Source: Chitinophagaceae bacterium UBA2793 (GTDB lineage Bacteria > Bacteroidota > Bacteroidia > Chitinophagales > Chitinophagaceae). Taken from it: a stretch of DNA of 9,879 nt. The notes beneath the pieces were generated by a model, which saw only the letters and a list, made by a program, of their open reading frames with translations, had not been told where the DNA came from and did not search any database. Both the position numbers and the translations under genes were made by a program. Shown here one piece after another: positions 1 through 8,130 of this stretch (positions within the stretch are counted from its first letter, which is position 1; the number at the start of each line of letters is the position of its first letter). The stretch spans positions 4,730 through 14,608 of the forward strand of contig DEHT01000104.1 in assembly GCA_002352045.1 (NCBI GenBank). The letters are read 5' to 3'.

Positions 1-276
1 ATTAGTTTAGATGATTTTAATTTACTGGTGAGTGGAGAACTAAGCAAACAGGCTCCAATGGAATATGTAGCCATTCATGTAGTGTATGAAATTAAAGGGA
101 ATGAAGAATACAAGGAAGCAGTACTTAAAGCCGTTACCGATTCGCAGGAAAAAATTTGTGGCGTAAGCAGTATGCTCAAGAAAGCATTGCCGGTAACCTG
201 GGAAATAATTTTTAATAAACATTGCATTTTTTCAAATAAAGAAAGTTTACAATTAGAAGAAAGCAATGCTATTTAG
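1..276 (+). CDS. OsmC-like family protein, C-terminal part (5' end outside window)
   Basis: The frame is open from the first base and stops at TAG 274-276, leaving 91 visible residues; the true start lies left of the window. The fragment matches the end of the OsmC/Ohr-like fold. A helix containing SQEKICGVSSMLKKALPV carries a cysteine at visible residue 53 and is followed by the closing strand TWEIIF. In this family a conserved Cys in an 'SQ..yC.vs.ml....pv' segment is one of two redox cysteines, and members reduce organic hydroperoxides or are uncharacterised stress proteins. The partner cysteine would be in the missing N-terminal half, so peroxidase activity cannot be judged. About 20 residues extend beyond the usual end of the fold and look non-conserved. 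The protein has no signal peptide in view and is presumably cytoplasmic. A terminator follows at 335, so it is not obviously co-transcribed with the next gene. The family call is fairly confident; the exact role is not. Confidence 0.72.
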   Translation: MSLDDFNLLVSGELSKQAPMEYVAIHVVYEIKGNEEYKEAVLKAVTDSQEKICGVSSMLKKALPVTWEIIFNKHCIFSNKESLQLEESNAI

Positions 277-334
277 TTATTCATTTGGCTTAGCCGTTGA
301 ATTATAATTAGAAGATAGGTTCATTTAGTTTGTT

Positions 335-367
335 AAAGCCCCGTTTTGATAAGGCGGGGCTTTTTTT
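335..367 (+). terminator. Intrinsic (rho-independent) terminator after the OsmC-like gene
   Basis: A perfect 9-bp inverted repeat, AAAGCCCCG (335-343) and CGGGGCTTT (355-363), encloses an 11-base loop and runs into seven consecutive T residues (361-367). The G/C-rich core in an A/T-rich setting makes this a strong terminator for + strand transcription. On the other strand the stem is followed by only three T residues, so it should work mainly in one direction. It lies 59 bases after the OsmC-like stop codon and separates that gene from the amidohydrolase. Confidence 0.9.
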
Positions 368-428
368 GTTGGCAATTTTTAATGATGCTAACAGGCGCTT
401 TCATTTCTATTTTAAAAAAAAATCAGCG

Positions 429-461
429 TTGTATTTTAGCCTATATTTTTTTATATCTTTC
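429..461 (+). promoter_or_regulatory. Possible Bacteroidota-type promoter of the amidohydrolase gene
   Basis: TTG at 429-431 is followed after 22 bases by TATCTTTC at 454-461. The latter matches five of the six fixed positions of the Bacteroidota -7 element TAnnTTTG. Transcription would start near 466-470 and give a leader of roughly 25 bases before the ATG at 493. The spacer is slightly longer than usual and the region is T-rich, so a chance match is possible. Its position just after a terminator and just before a gene supports the call. Confidence 0.3.
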
Positions 462-492
462 AGCATCATAAATTTTAAGATTGCCATCCAAT

Positions 493-2238
493 ATGAAAAA
501 ACGAATTATTAAAAACGGGCTTGTATTTACCGATGATTATAAAGACAAAGCTATTCAGCAGGATGTATTAATTGCAGATACAGGAGAAATTTTGGAAGTA
601 AGGCCCAATATTGATAGCACAGGGCTTGAAGTGATAGATGCCGCCGGTAAATGGGTGATGCCCGGCTTTATTGATACACACACTCATTACGATGCAGAAG
701 TAATTGCTTCACCCGGTTTAAAAGAATCGGCCAGGCATGGCGTTACATCCATAGTTTTGGGTAGTTGTTCTGTATCGGCTATTTACAACAATGCTTTGGA
801 TACCTCTGATAGCTTTACCCGTGTGGAAGCTATTCCGAGAGAGGTAATGCTACCCCTTTTGGAAAAAGAAAAAACATGGAATACATCGAAAGGCTGGCTA
901 GAATTTATTGAACAAAAACCTTTGGGAATTAATGTGGCTTCATTTGTAGGCCATTCCGATTTACGCATTAAGGCAATGGGTATTGGCCGATCGTTAAGTG
1001 ATAAAGAAAAAGCAACGGAAGCAGAAAAAGAGTTGATGTCAAAATTATTAGAAGAAGCACTGAATGAAGGTTTTCTGGGACTATCAACCATGGATAACCC
1101 CTGGGATAAAATGGATGGTGAAAAATATTGGTCGCACAAAACGCCTTCTTTTTATTCTACCTGGAAAGAGAGAAAGCCATTGATAGATATGTTAAGAAGA
1201 AGAGGAGCCATATTACAAGGCGCTCCCAATTTAGTTACCCGGGTGAGTGCATTTAATTATGCAATGGCCAGTTCGGGTTTTTTTAGAAAACCATTAAAGA
1301 CCACCATGATTGCAATGATGGATTTAATTGGCGACCGGTATATTTATCCTTTGGTAGCCACACTTTCCAGCGTATTTAATAAAAGCTTCAATGCCAATTT
1401 TAGAATGCAAAGCCCACCGGTGCCATTTACGGTTTATTATGATGGTGTAGATTCTGTAATGTTTGAAGAATTTCCTTCTGGTGAAGCATTGAGGCATTTG
1501 GCTAAAAACCTAGACCAGAGAAATGAATTAATTCAAAACAAAGAATTTAGAAAAAATTTTAAAGCCGAAATAAAAAAGAAATTTGCACCCAAGGTTTGGC
1601 ATAGAGATTTAAGTATTGCCTACATTTTAAGATGCCCCGATCAAAGCCTTATTGGAAAAAATTTTTACCAAATTGCACAGGAACGCAACGAGCATCCGGT
1701 AGATACTTTTTTAGATTTGGTAGTGGAGTACGATAAACAAATTACCTGGACCACCACTATTGCCAACGACCGAATTGAAAAGTATGCAAAACTTTATAAC
1801 AGCAGCAACAACATTATTAGTTTTTCCGATGCCGGTGCACATCTAAATAATATGGCCTTTTACAATTATCCCTTGCAAATGATAAAACGGGTGCAGGCTT
1901 CCATTGATAATGGCACACCCATAATGAGTATGGAGAAATGTATTTGGCGGCTTACCAAAGAACAAACAGATTGGTTTGGCGTAAACACCGGCTACTTAAC
2001 TGCCGGGATGCCTGCCGATATTTGTATCATTGACCCTGCACAACTCATTGCAGTAACCGATGAAGTAGGCACGGCTCCCATTGAAGAGTTTAACAATTAT
2101 GAAAGATTGGTTAACCGCAATCCAAAAACAGTGTCGCAGGTTTTAGTTGGTGGAAATATAATTTTCCAAAACGATTCGTTTGTGGAGGGTTATGGTAAAA
2201 CAAAAAAATTTGGCAGGTTTTTACGAAAAGAAAAATAA
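493..2238 (+). CDS. D-aminoacylase-like zinc amidohydrolase (N-acyl-D-amino-acid deacylase family)
   Basis: This 581-residue cytoplasmic protein belongs to the amidohydrolase superfamily (Amidohydro_3 / D-aminoacylase group), whose members remove acyl groups from N-acyl-D-amino acids or open related cyclic amides. The N-terminal part of the small beta domain is followed by the metal motif H63-T-H65 within PGFIDTHTHYD. Cys92 in VLGSCSVS corresponds to the metal-binding cysteine of D-aminoacylase. VGHSDLR (His154) and H215 follow, then FSDAGAHL with Asp446, the expected catalytic/metal aspartate. The C-terminus returns to the beta domain with LTAGMPADICIIDP and VLVGGNIIF. The spacing Cys92 to His215 (123) is close to that in Alcaligenes D-aminoacylase (Cys96 to His220). 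The next ligand, His250 there, appears to be Gln242 here. I prefer ATG 493 over TTG 481, because MKKRIIKNG leads directly into the first beta strand. There is no clear Shine-Dalgarno sequence and no signal peptide. At 581 residues it is longer than classical D-aminoacylases (about 480). The substrate is unknown. Confidence 0.85.
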   Translation: MKKRIIKNGLVFTDDYKDKAIQQDVLIADTGEILEVRPNIDSTGLEVIDAAGKWVMPGFIDTHTHYDAEVIASPGLKESARHGVTSIVLGSCSVSAIYNNALDTSDSFTRVEAIPREVMLPLLEKEKTWNTSKGWLEFIEQKPLGINVASFVGHSDLRIKAMGIGRSLSDKEKATEAEKELMSKLLEEALNEGFLGLSTMDNPWDKMDGEKYWSHKTPSFYSTWKERKPLIDMLRRRGAILQGAPNLVTRVSAFNYAMASSGFFRKPLKTTMIAMMDLIGDRYIYPLVATLSSVFNKSFNANFRMQSPPVPFTVYYDGVDSVMFEEFPSGEALRHLAKNLDQRNELIQNKEFRKNFKAEIKKKFAPKVWHRDLSIAYILRCPDQSLIGKNFYQIAQERNEHPVDTFLDLVVEYDKQITWTTTIANDRIEKYAKLYNSSNNIISFSDAGAHLNNMAFYNYPLQMIKRVQASIDNGTPIMSMEKCIWRLTKEQTDWFGVNTGYLTAGMPADICIIDPAQLIAVTDEVGTAPIEEFNNYERLVNRNPKTVSQVLVGGNIIFQNDSFVEGYGKTKKFGRFLRKEK

Positions 2239-2254
2239 GAACCGAATGCAATTT

Positions 2255-3586
2255 CTATTGCTTTATTACTAACTCAATTACGGTATCCATTTCAGTATTA
2301 TTTCTGTTTGCCGGATAAAGAAACAAACCTTCGCTATATTGCTTAAAGCGAACTTTTTGTTTGCCGATAAAAAAAGAAGCCGAAGCTATTCTTTCTTTTA
2401 ATGCAGGAAGAAAAACAGCAATGCCGTTTTGAGGTTTTAAAATATGTACATACAATTTGTTCCCTTTGCTTGTAACAGTGCCCCAGGGTTGCGGAGCAAT
2501 TACATTGCCACGAGTGCCAAAAATGGTTTCACCATATTTAGCTGTCCACTCACCAATGGCTCTTAAAGTATCAATAAACTCGGGTTGTATAATACCGTTA
2601 GGCATGGGACCCACATTCAACAGGAAGTTGGTATTGAGTCCTGCAGCATTTACCAAATAATGCAGCAGGTCGTTTACCGATTTGTAATTATTGTCGGTAA
2701 TATTATAACCCCATGAGCCGTTTATGGTTTCACAGGTTTCTAATGGCAGGCTTTCGGATGCCTTTTGAAAACTGAGTCCGCTTTTGTTGTGGCCGGGTAA
2801 ATCTTTTTCAAACATTTGAAAATCTTCGCCGGGCAGAGGTTCTAAATGATGGTTGTTGCCAATAAGGCATTGCGGTTGAAGCCTGTGAATAAGCGAATAA
2901 ATTTCATTGTATTTCCAATCAATTCTTGAGCTCATATCGGCACTGCCTTCCACATTTGTTTGATCCCAATGACCATCAAACCAAATAGACATTATTTCGC
3001 CGTAATTGGTTAGCAATTCCGTCAACTGGTTTTTCATAAACTGCAGGTAAGAAGCATAATCGCTTTTTTGAGTACGACCGGTACCTTTTCCGGTACGGCC
3101 TGTTTCATAAGGATAATCGCTGCGATACCAGTCGAGGGTAGAATAATACAAGCCCAGTTTTATGTTTTGCCTTTTACATTCATCGGCTAATTGCTTCAAC
3201 ACATCTTTCCCATAAGGGCTGTTAGTAATTTTCCAATCGGAATATTTTGTATCCCAATTTGAAAATCCATCATGATGGCGAGTAATGAATACAATGTATT
3301 TCATACCGGCCGATTTTGCAGCAGTCACCCATTGGGCAGCATTAAAACTAATTGGATTGAAAACATGCTGCAACCTGCTGTAATCTTTCACTTTAATATT
3401 GCGATTATTCATTACCCACTCCCCTGCTCCCAGCACACTGGATAATCCCCAGTGAATGAACATACCAAACTTATCATCTCTAAACTCATTCCGATTTGCT
3501 AAATTTTCAGCAGAGGCTGTATAAGTTTGAGCGAATAATTGAATGCTGCAACAAATAATCATTAAAATGAAAAATATTTTTTTCAT
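2255..3586 (-). CDS. GH29 alpha-L-fucosidase, secreted
   Basis: This is a complete 443-residue glycoside hydrolase of family GH29, a retaining exo-enzyme that releases terminal alpha-L-fucose. The signal peptide MKKIFFILMIICCSIQLFAQ probably ends at residue 20, with no convincing lipobox, so a periplasmic location is likely. The (beta/alpha)8 barrel shows FGMFIHWG (40-47), TRHHDGFSNWD (102-112, His104/His105), KLGLYYSTLDWY (143-154) and IWFDGHWD (201-208). Asp204 is the expected nucleophile. GEDFQMFEKDLPG (253-265) and LETCETINGSWGYN (282-295) follow; the acid/base is probably one of Glu260, Glu283 or Glu286, which I cannot settle by eye. NFLLNVGPMPNG (320-331) closes the barrel. A short beta-sandwich fills roughly 355-443, and no extra carbohydrate-binding module is present. 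It is the last gene of the glycosidase run, starting 4 bases after the GH27 stop, with an A-rich leader and no Shine-Dalgarno sequence. GH29 subfamily (broad or alpha-1,3/4-specific) is not assigned. Confidence 0.93.
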   Translation of the reverse strand: MKKIFFILMIICCSIQLFAQTYTASAENLANRNEFRDDKFGMFIHWGLSSVLGAGEWVMNNRNIKVKDYSRLQHVFNPISFNAAQWVTAAKSAGMKYIVFITRHHDGFSNWDTKYSDWKITNSPYGKDVLKQLADECKRQNIKLGLYYSTLDWYRSDYPYETGRTGKGTGRTQKSDYASYLQFMKNQLTELLTNYGEIMSIWFDGHWDQTNVEGSADMSSRIDWKYNEIYSLIHRLQPQCLIGNNHHLEPLPGEDFQMFEKDLPGHNKSGLSFQKASESLPLETCETINGSWGYNITDNNYKSVNDLLHYLVNAAGLNTNFLLNVGPMPNGIIQPEFIDTLRAIGEWTAKYGETIFGTRGNVIAPQPWGTVTSKGNKLYVHILKPQNGIAVFLPALKERIASASFFIGKQKVRFKQYSEGLFLYPANRNNTEMDTVIELVIKQ

Positions 3587-3590
3587 AAGC

Positions 3591-4805
3591 TTATTTTATT
3601 TTCTTTAACCTAAAAACTTTTGTTTCGTGAGGCTGTACAATTCCTTTCCATTTTTTCCCCTTGGAGGAAATTTTATGTTCCCATAAACTGTACCAGCTAT
3701 AATTACCGGCCAGGCCTAAATCTTTTGCATTGAGTTGATAGCTTGCAGTATGTTCACTGCGGTTTAAAAGGGCAATGGCCATATCGCCATTAGCCAATGG
3801 CTTTACAAAAACATTCCATATACTATCGTTTACAGTTCTAACGGCTTGATTACCCAAGGCATCCTGGTTAATGGCAATCATTTCTTTGTTGAGTAAAATG
3901 CTTTTTGTAGCTGTGTTCATGTTGCGTAAATCGTTGGTTGCATACAACGGGGAGTTCATCATTGCCCATAGGCTGAATTGAGATTGATATTCTGTATCCG
4001 TACATCCAACGCCTCCTTCATCGCCGGATGGGCCTTTCTTTCCATACAATCCGGCCACCAACATATCAGCATCATTCCATTTACCGGGGCCGGAATATTT
4101 ACTTAGTTCTGCATTTATATCCAGTATATCAAGAATGCCTAACGCATTTTTATTTGTTGTTAAATTCTTCCATTTATCTCTAATATCGAAAGTGGTTCGC
4201 CAAAGATCTCCACCGGCATTTGCTGCCCAATGCCAGGGTTTTCGTTCGCCCCATTCGCAAATGCCAAAAATAATTTTACGGCCACTTTTTTTGAGTGCAT
4301 CGCCCATGGCTTTGTACCTCACTTTTGCAGTGTTGGAATCTGCAGGTGCATGGCAATAATCGTACTTTAAATAATCAATATCCCAGCTTGCAAAAGTTCT
4401 AGCGTCCTGTTCTTCAAAACCCAGGCTTGCTGTATAACCTGCACAGGTGAGTTGGGCTGCATCACTGTAAATACCGAGTTTCAATCCACGGTCGTGCATG
4501 TACTTAGCCAATGCTTTAATGCCCGATGGAAACTTTACCGGGTCGGCAATCATATTGTTTTTATTATCTCTTCCGCCCTGCCATCCATCATCAATAAAAA
4601 TAAAGTTGTAGCCTGCATCCTTCATACCGCTGCTTATAAGGGCATCGGCCATTTCTTTTAAATCTTTCTCATTTATTTTATCGCCAAAAAAGTTCCAACT
4701 CATCCATCCCATGGGCGCAGATGCAACCGAAGTAGTTTGCTGCGCATTGGTTTGGTTCAACAAAAACAAAAACAGCAGGGCAAGAAAATTTTTGTTCATA
4801 GTCAT
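3591..4805 (-). CDS. GH27 alpha-galactosidase, secreted
   Basis: This is a complete 404-residue GH27 (melibiase) enzyme that releases terminal alpha-D-galactose with retention. Two ATG codons (4805 and 4799) both precede a signal peptide, NKNFLALLFLFLLNQTNAQ, cleaved near residue 22. The mature protein opens with APMGWMSWNFFG. Barrel motifs are FIDDGWQGGRD (Asp72/Asp73), LGIYSDAAQLTCAGY and YLKYDYC, with Asp149 as nucleophile. ICEWGE (Glu184), LWRTTFDI (Arg203, Asp207) and GKWNDADML follow. By alignment in mind with human alpha-galactosidase A (Asp170, Glu203, Arg227, Asp231), Asp207 is the acid/base. Glu184 occupies the 2-position pocket, where alpha-N-acetylgalactosaminidases have Ser, so a galactosidase is favoured. 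A C-terminal beta-sandwich covers about 320-404. It lies 7 bases after the GH2 stop and 4 bases before the GH29 start, inside one transcription unit. Confidence 0.93.
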   Translation of the reverse strand: MTMNKNFLALLFLFLLNQTNAQQTTSVASAPMGWMSWNFFGDKINEKDLKEMADALISSGMKDAGYNFIFIDDGWQGGRDNKNNMIADPVKFPSGIKALAKYMHDRGLKLGIYSDAAQLTCAGYTASLGFEEQDARTFASWDIDYLKYDYCHAPADSNTAKVRYKAMGDALKKSGRKIIFGICEWGERKPWHWAANAGGDLWRTTFDIRDKWKNLTTNKNALGILDILDINAELSKYSGPGKWNDADMLVAGLYGKKGPSGDEGGVGCTDTEYQSQFSLWAMMNSPLYATNDLRNMNTATKSILLNKEMIAINQDALGNQAVRTVNDSIWNVFVKPLANGDMAIALLNRSEHTASYQLNAKDLGLAGNYSWYSLWEHKISSKGKKWKGIVQPHETKVFRLKKIK

Positions 4806-4812
4806 AAAGTTT

Positions 4813-7800
4813 TTATTTTACTTTCATCCAATAACTATAACTGTAATTTTTAAATGGTATTCTGTATTGTTCCAAAGGTTGAGATCCCCAGCTATCAATG
4901 CCCTGAAGGCCGGTTTGGTAAAGATCCATGTGTAAATAAATTTGGTTGCGCTTGTTCAGTTCACCACTGTGGTATTGTTTCTTTTCCATCTCCGGGTCTA
5001 AATCATCTATATGGTAAGGTAAAGCAGAAAAACTCAACAAACTATCGGCAAATTCAAATTGAATTTTTCTGCCTTTTGCATTGTGAAAACTTACCCAGCG
5101 AACTTCGGTATGGTTACCGCTTTCCTGTGGGCGGGCATAGGGGTAATATTGTTCATCAACGGTTTGTTTATAAAGGCCAATGAATGTATTGGTTTTTCGG
5201 TCGGAATAATTTTCACCGGGGCCACGGCCATACCATTGTATGTTGCTAAAGTTTTTATTGAGTGTAACATTATTGCCTGCACGCAAAAGCAAACGATGCT
5301 TTCCATTGATTGCGCTGAATTTATTTTCTACTCTTATACTTCCATCGGCATACACGGTAAATTTTTGCTCATGTTTTGCATTAGCATTTACCAGGTCTTT
5401 TGTAAATTTTACCTGCATTGAACCATCATCCATTTTTGTTACAGCAGTTGATAAACTGCTGCCGCTATCGTAGGCATTGCGCCACATACGCAGGCTTCGG
5501 TTGTAGCCGGCACCAATATCATTATCGGTAGGAGCCCTCCAAAAATCGGGCGTGGGGCCTTGTTCCAAAACTTCCTCCCCTTTAAACTGATAGCTTGACA
5601 TTATGCCCTTTTCCAAATTAAATTGAACACTAAAATATTTCCCTGCTATGTTGCAGGCTGTTTCCGTTTGTTGAACTTTTAAAGTTGATTTAGAAACAGG
5701 ATTAATTTTTGTTGCAGGCAAATTGTTTAACAAAAATTGTTCTGCTGCTACTTCATACCCTTGTGGTAAAAAAGGTTCTGCATTTTTTAGTTGGTAATAA
5801 ATATTGAGTTGATACTCGTTATCGGCTTTCAAAACTGTTTTAAATGGAATAGAATAATCTTTTTCCTGTTGTGGTGCTATAGCAATTGAATTTATAAACC
5901 CTGTTTCTTTTACCAACCCGTTTTCCTGCAGCACCCAGCGAACTTGTACATTATCTAAAGCCTTAAAGAAATAGCCATTTTTTATACTGATGTTATTATT
6001 GCCCTTCCATTTAGTTTTAATGTGTTGATATACTTTTTTTACTTCCATTGCCATGGGAGTTGCATTTCTATATGCATCCACTACCCCTTTTACACAAAAA
6101 TTATTATCGCTCAGGTTTTCATCCACCGGGCCTTCCAAAGGAAAGTCGCCGCCATAAGCTTTAATTCGTTTACCATTTTTAACGGTATCAATGCTTTGAT
6201 CTATCCATTCCCAAATAAAACCGCCCTGCAATTTTGAATTGCTTTCAATTACATCCCAATAGTCTTGAAAATTGCCGAGGCTATTGCCCATTATATGTGC
6301 ATACTCACTTTGTATATGAGGAATGGTTGCGGTACTTTTTGAATAATCCAACATATCATCCGGCGAAAAATATTGCGGGCAATAAATTTCTGAATAGGGT
6401 GCGCCGTATGGTTTGCTATAATTTAAATCTCTTTCGTACTGAATGGGCAAAGCAGTTTGTTGTTTCAGCCATTCGTAAGCTGCATAAAAATTAACTCCAT
6501 CACCTGCTTCATTTCCCAGCGACCAGGTTACAACCGATGCATGATTTTTATCTCTTTCATACATTCGTTGTATGCGTTGCAGGTGTGCTTCTTTCCATAA
6601 AGATTTATTTGCCAGGGTAACACTTAAATCGTATCCCAAACCATGACTTTCAATATTAGCTTCGTCCACCACATACAAACCATATTCATCGCAAAGCTCC
6701 ATCCAGTAAGGGTCGGGCGGGTAGTGTGAATGCCGTACTGCATTTACATTTAGCTTTTTCATCATTTCCAAATCCTTGCGCATATCGTCTTTGCTCAAAG
6801 TATGTCCATTGCGTGGATGATGCTCATGCCGGTTCACTCCTTTTAAAAAAACTCTTTTGCCGTTCACTAAAAAATCGGTTCCTTTTATTTCTACCTTTTT
6901 AAACCCAATGCGCTGCGGTACCACTTCGAGCAACTCGCCATTTTTATTTTTCAAACTAATGTACAATGTGTAGAGATAGGGTTGCTCAGCATTCCATGCT
7001 TTTACTCCGGATATGGTTGTTTTAAAATTTACATTGGTTTTGTATTTTCCCAATACAGTTTGATAATCGTTCGATGCATCTTTATAAACAACATTTCCTG
7101 CAGCATCCTGTAATTGCAGTTCCAGTTTAAAACTGTCCTTTTTGCTGAGGTATCCTTTCTCCCATTTATAATTATCTACTTCCACATTTACATTCAGCAA
7201 TCCATTGGTATAGCTTTCATCCAGCGTAGCATCTACTTTTGTATCTCTAATATTGAGTTTATTGGTAGCAAACAAATACACGTCTCTTTCTATACCGGAA
7301 AATCGAAACATATCCTGGCATTCCAAATAACTTCCATCGCTCCAGCGATACACCTGGAAAGCAATAAGGTTTTCTCCCTCTTTTACAAAATCGGTTATGT
7401 CAAACTCAGCAGCCAGTTTACTGTCTTCGCTATAGCCAATTTTTTTTCCATTTACCCATACAAATACACAACTTTTAGCATTGCCAATGTGCAGGAAAAT
7501 TTGTTTGCCTTTAAAATTTTCGGGAAGAAAAATTTTTTTGCGGTAAGAGCCAACCGGGTTATTATCGGCAGGAATATCATAAGGCGGATTCATTTTTCCA
7601 TAGCGTAAATTATGCCCTGCAAAATCGTAAGGCTGGTTTACATAAATAGGAAGGCCAAAGCCATTTACTTCCCAACTGGCAGGAATGCGAAAGTTATTCC
7701 ATCTGCTATCGTCAAAATTTAATTCGAAAAAATTTTGAGGTCGGTTGTTGGGATTTTTTACCCAATTAAATTTCCATTCGCCGTTCAGCGAAAAAAAGTT

Positions 7801-8004
7801 GGACGATTTTTCTTTATCAAACCCTTTTGCCAATTGCATACTTTCATAAGCAAATGCATTTGCCCGCATGGGCAGGCGATTGATAGAAACCAGTTCAGGC
7901 GTTTGTAATTCGGATGGTAATTGCGCTAAAGCGCTATGCCCACATATTATTGATGAAAGGGCTATCAGCAAAAGTTTCTTTTTGTTTAATAATAATGTAA
8001 GCAT
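4813..8004 (-). CDS. lacZ: GH2 beta-galactosidase, LacZ type, secreted
   Basis: This is a complete 1063-residue GH2 enzyme with the five-domain plan of E. coli LacZ (1023 residues), plus a signal peptide (residues 1 to about 27, ending SALA before Q28) that points to the periplasm. The jelly-roll sugar-binding domain (about 50-235) includes RWSDGSYLE, a LacZ active-site segment. An Ig-like domain follows, then the TIM barrel (about 365-665) with GVNRHEHHP, VRHSHYPPDPYW, DEANIESHG (Glu452 and His454, matching the Mg site Glu416/His418), WSLGNEAGDG (Glu499, acid/base) and SEYAHIMGNS (Glu567, nucleophile). A second Ig-like domain leads to the large C-terminal Bgal_small_N sandwich (about 790-1058), with the typical WYGRGPGENYSDR. 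The enzyme removes terminal beta-D-galactose. The only plausible start is ATG 8004, which has no Shine-Dalgarno sequence. The gene follows GH20 by 126 bases and precedes GH27 by 7. The exact beta-galactoside linkage preferred is unknown. Confidence 0.95.
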   Translation of the reverse strand: MLTLLLNKKKLLLIALSSIICGHSALAQLPSELQTPELVSINRLPMRANAFAYESMQLAKGFDKEKSSNFFSLNGEWKFNWVKNPNNRPQNFFELNFDDSRWNNFRIPASWEVNGFGLPIYVNQPYDFAGHNLRYGKMNPPYDIPADNNPVGSYRKKIFLPENFKGKQIFLHIGNAKSCVFVWVNGKKIGYSEDSKLAAEFDITDFVKEGENLIAFQVYRWSDGSYLECQDMFRFSGIERDVYLFATNKLNIRDTKVDATLDESYTNGLLNVNVEVDNYKWEKGYLSKKDSFKLELQLQDAAGNVVYKDASNDYQTVLGKYKTNVNFKTTISGVKAWNAEQPYLYTLYISLKNKNGELLEVVPQRIGFKKVEIKGTDFLVNGKRVFLKGVNRHEHHPRNGHTLSKDDMRKDLEMMKKLNVNAVRHSHYPPDPYWMELCDEYGLYVVDEANIESHGLGYDLSVTLANKSLWKEAHLQRIQRMYERDKNHASVVTWSLGNEAGDGVNFYAAYEWLKQQTALPIQYERDLNYSKPYGAPYSEIYCPQYFSPDDMLDYSKSTATIPHIQSEYAHIMGNSLGNFQDYWDVIESNSKLQGGFIWEWIDQSIDTVKNGKRIKAYGGDFPLEGPVDENLSDNNFCVKGVVDAYRNATPMAMEVKKVYQHIKTKWKGNNNISIKNGYFFKALDNVQVRWVLQENGLVKETGFINSIAIAPQQEKDYSIPFKTVLKADNEYQLNIYYQLKNAEPFLPQGYEVAAEQFLLNNLPATKINPVSKSTLKVQQTETACNIAGKYFSVQFNLEKGIMSSYQFKGEEVLEQGPTPDFWRAPTDNDIGAGYNRSLRMWRNAYDSGSSLSTAVTKMDDGSMQVKFTKDLVNANAKHEQKFTVYADGSIRVENKFSAINGKHRLLLRAGNNVTLNKNFSNIQWYGRGPGENYSDRKTNTFIGLYKQTVDEQYYPYARPQESGNHTEVRWVSFHNAKGRKIQFEFADSLLSFSALPYHIDDLDPEMEKKQYHSGELNKRNQIYLHMDLYQTGLQGIDSWGSQPLEQYRIPFKNYSYSYWMKVK

Positions 8005-8130
8005 AATGTGATATTATTTTCTAACAGTAATAAATGCAAGTAAAATGGACTAATCAATTTCCATCAAATGATTTCATGCAGGATTGCCACAATGAAAAAT
8101 AAAGACCCCCTTAAAAAATATTTTCAATGG
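8005..8130 (-). other. Intergenic spacer between the GH20 and GH2 genes
   Basis: These 126 A/T-rich bases are the only sizeable gap in the glycosidase run. No coding frame is evident. There is no G/C-rich hairpin with a T-tract, so GH20 transcription may well read through. A weak promoter candidate lies at 8037-8068. A 6-bp inverted repeat (TTTCAT 8072-8077, ATGAAA 8092-8097) is too weak to interpret. Confidence 0.6.
8037..8068 (-). promoter_or_regulatory. Weak possible promoter in front of the GH2 gene
   Basis: Read on the - strand, TTTG (8068-8065) is followed after 20 bases by TTTACTTG (8044-8037), which matches four of the six fixed positions of TAnnTTTG. The spacing is right for Bacteroidota, and the predicted start near 8031 would give a leader of about 27 bases, like that of the amidohydrolase gene. 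The -7 match is poor, so this is only a candidate for an internal promoter driving GH2-GH27-GH29 independently of GH20. Confidence 0.22.

Noticed and set aside
28..30. GTG as the start of the OsmC-like gene
   Set aside because: The frame is open to base 1 and the visible part covers only the C-terminal part of the fold; the start must lie outside the window.
481..492. TTG start giving a four-residue extension (MPSN) to the amidohydrolase
   Set aside because: ATG 493 is a better codon and gives the usual short lead (MKKRIIKNG) into the first beta strand.
783..1139. A 118-codon open frame on the - strand
   Set aside because: It is antisense to the conserved part of the amidohydrolase (GHSDLR and surrounding residues) and shows no domain of its own.
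3070..3102. G/C-rich repeat around GGTACCGG inside the fucosidase gene
   Set aside because: It simply encodes the loop GRTGKGTGRT, a Gly/Arg/Thr-rich segment common at this place in bacterial GH29 enzymes.
7114..7608. A 164-codon open frame on the + strand
   Set aside because: It lies entirely opposite the GH2 gene, whose conserved motifs run through this region. Its translation is rich in Ile/Phe/Tyr with no recognisable domain, typical of an antisense shadow.
8072..8097. Inverted repeat TTTCAT / ATGAAA in the GH20-GH2 gap
   Set aside because: The stem is only six A/T-rich pairs around a 14-base loop with no T-tract. It is too weak to call a terminator or operator.
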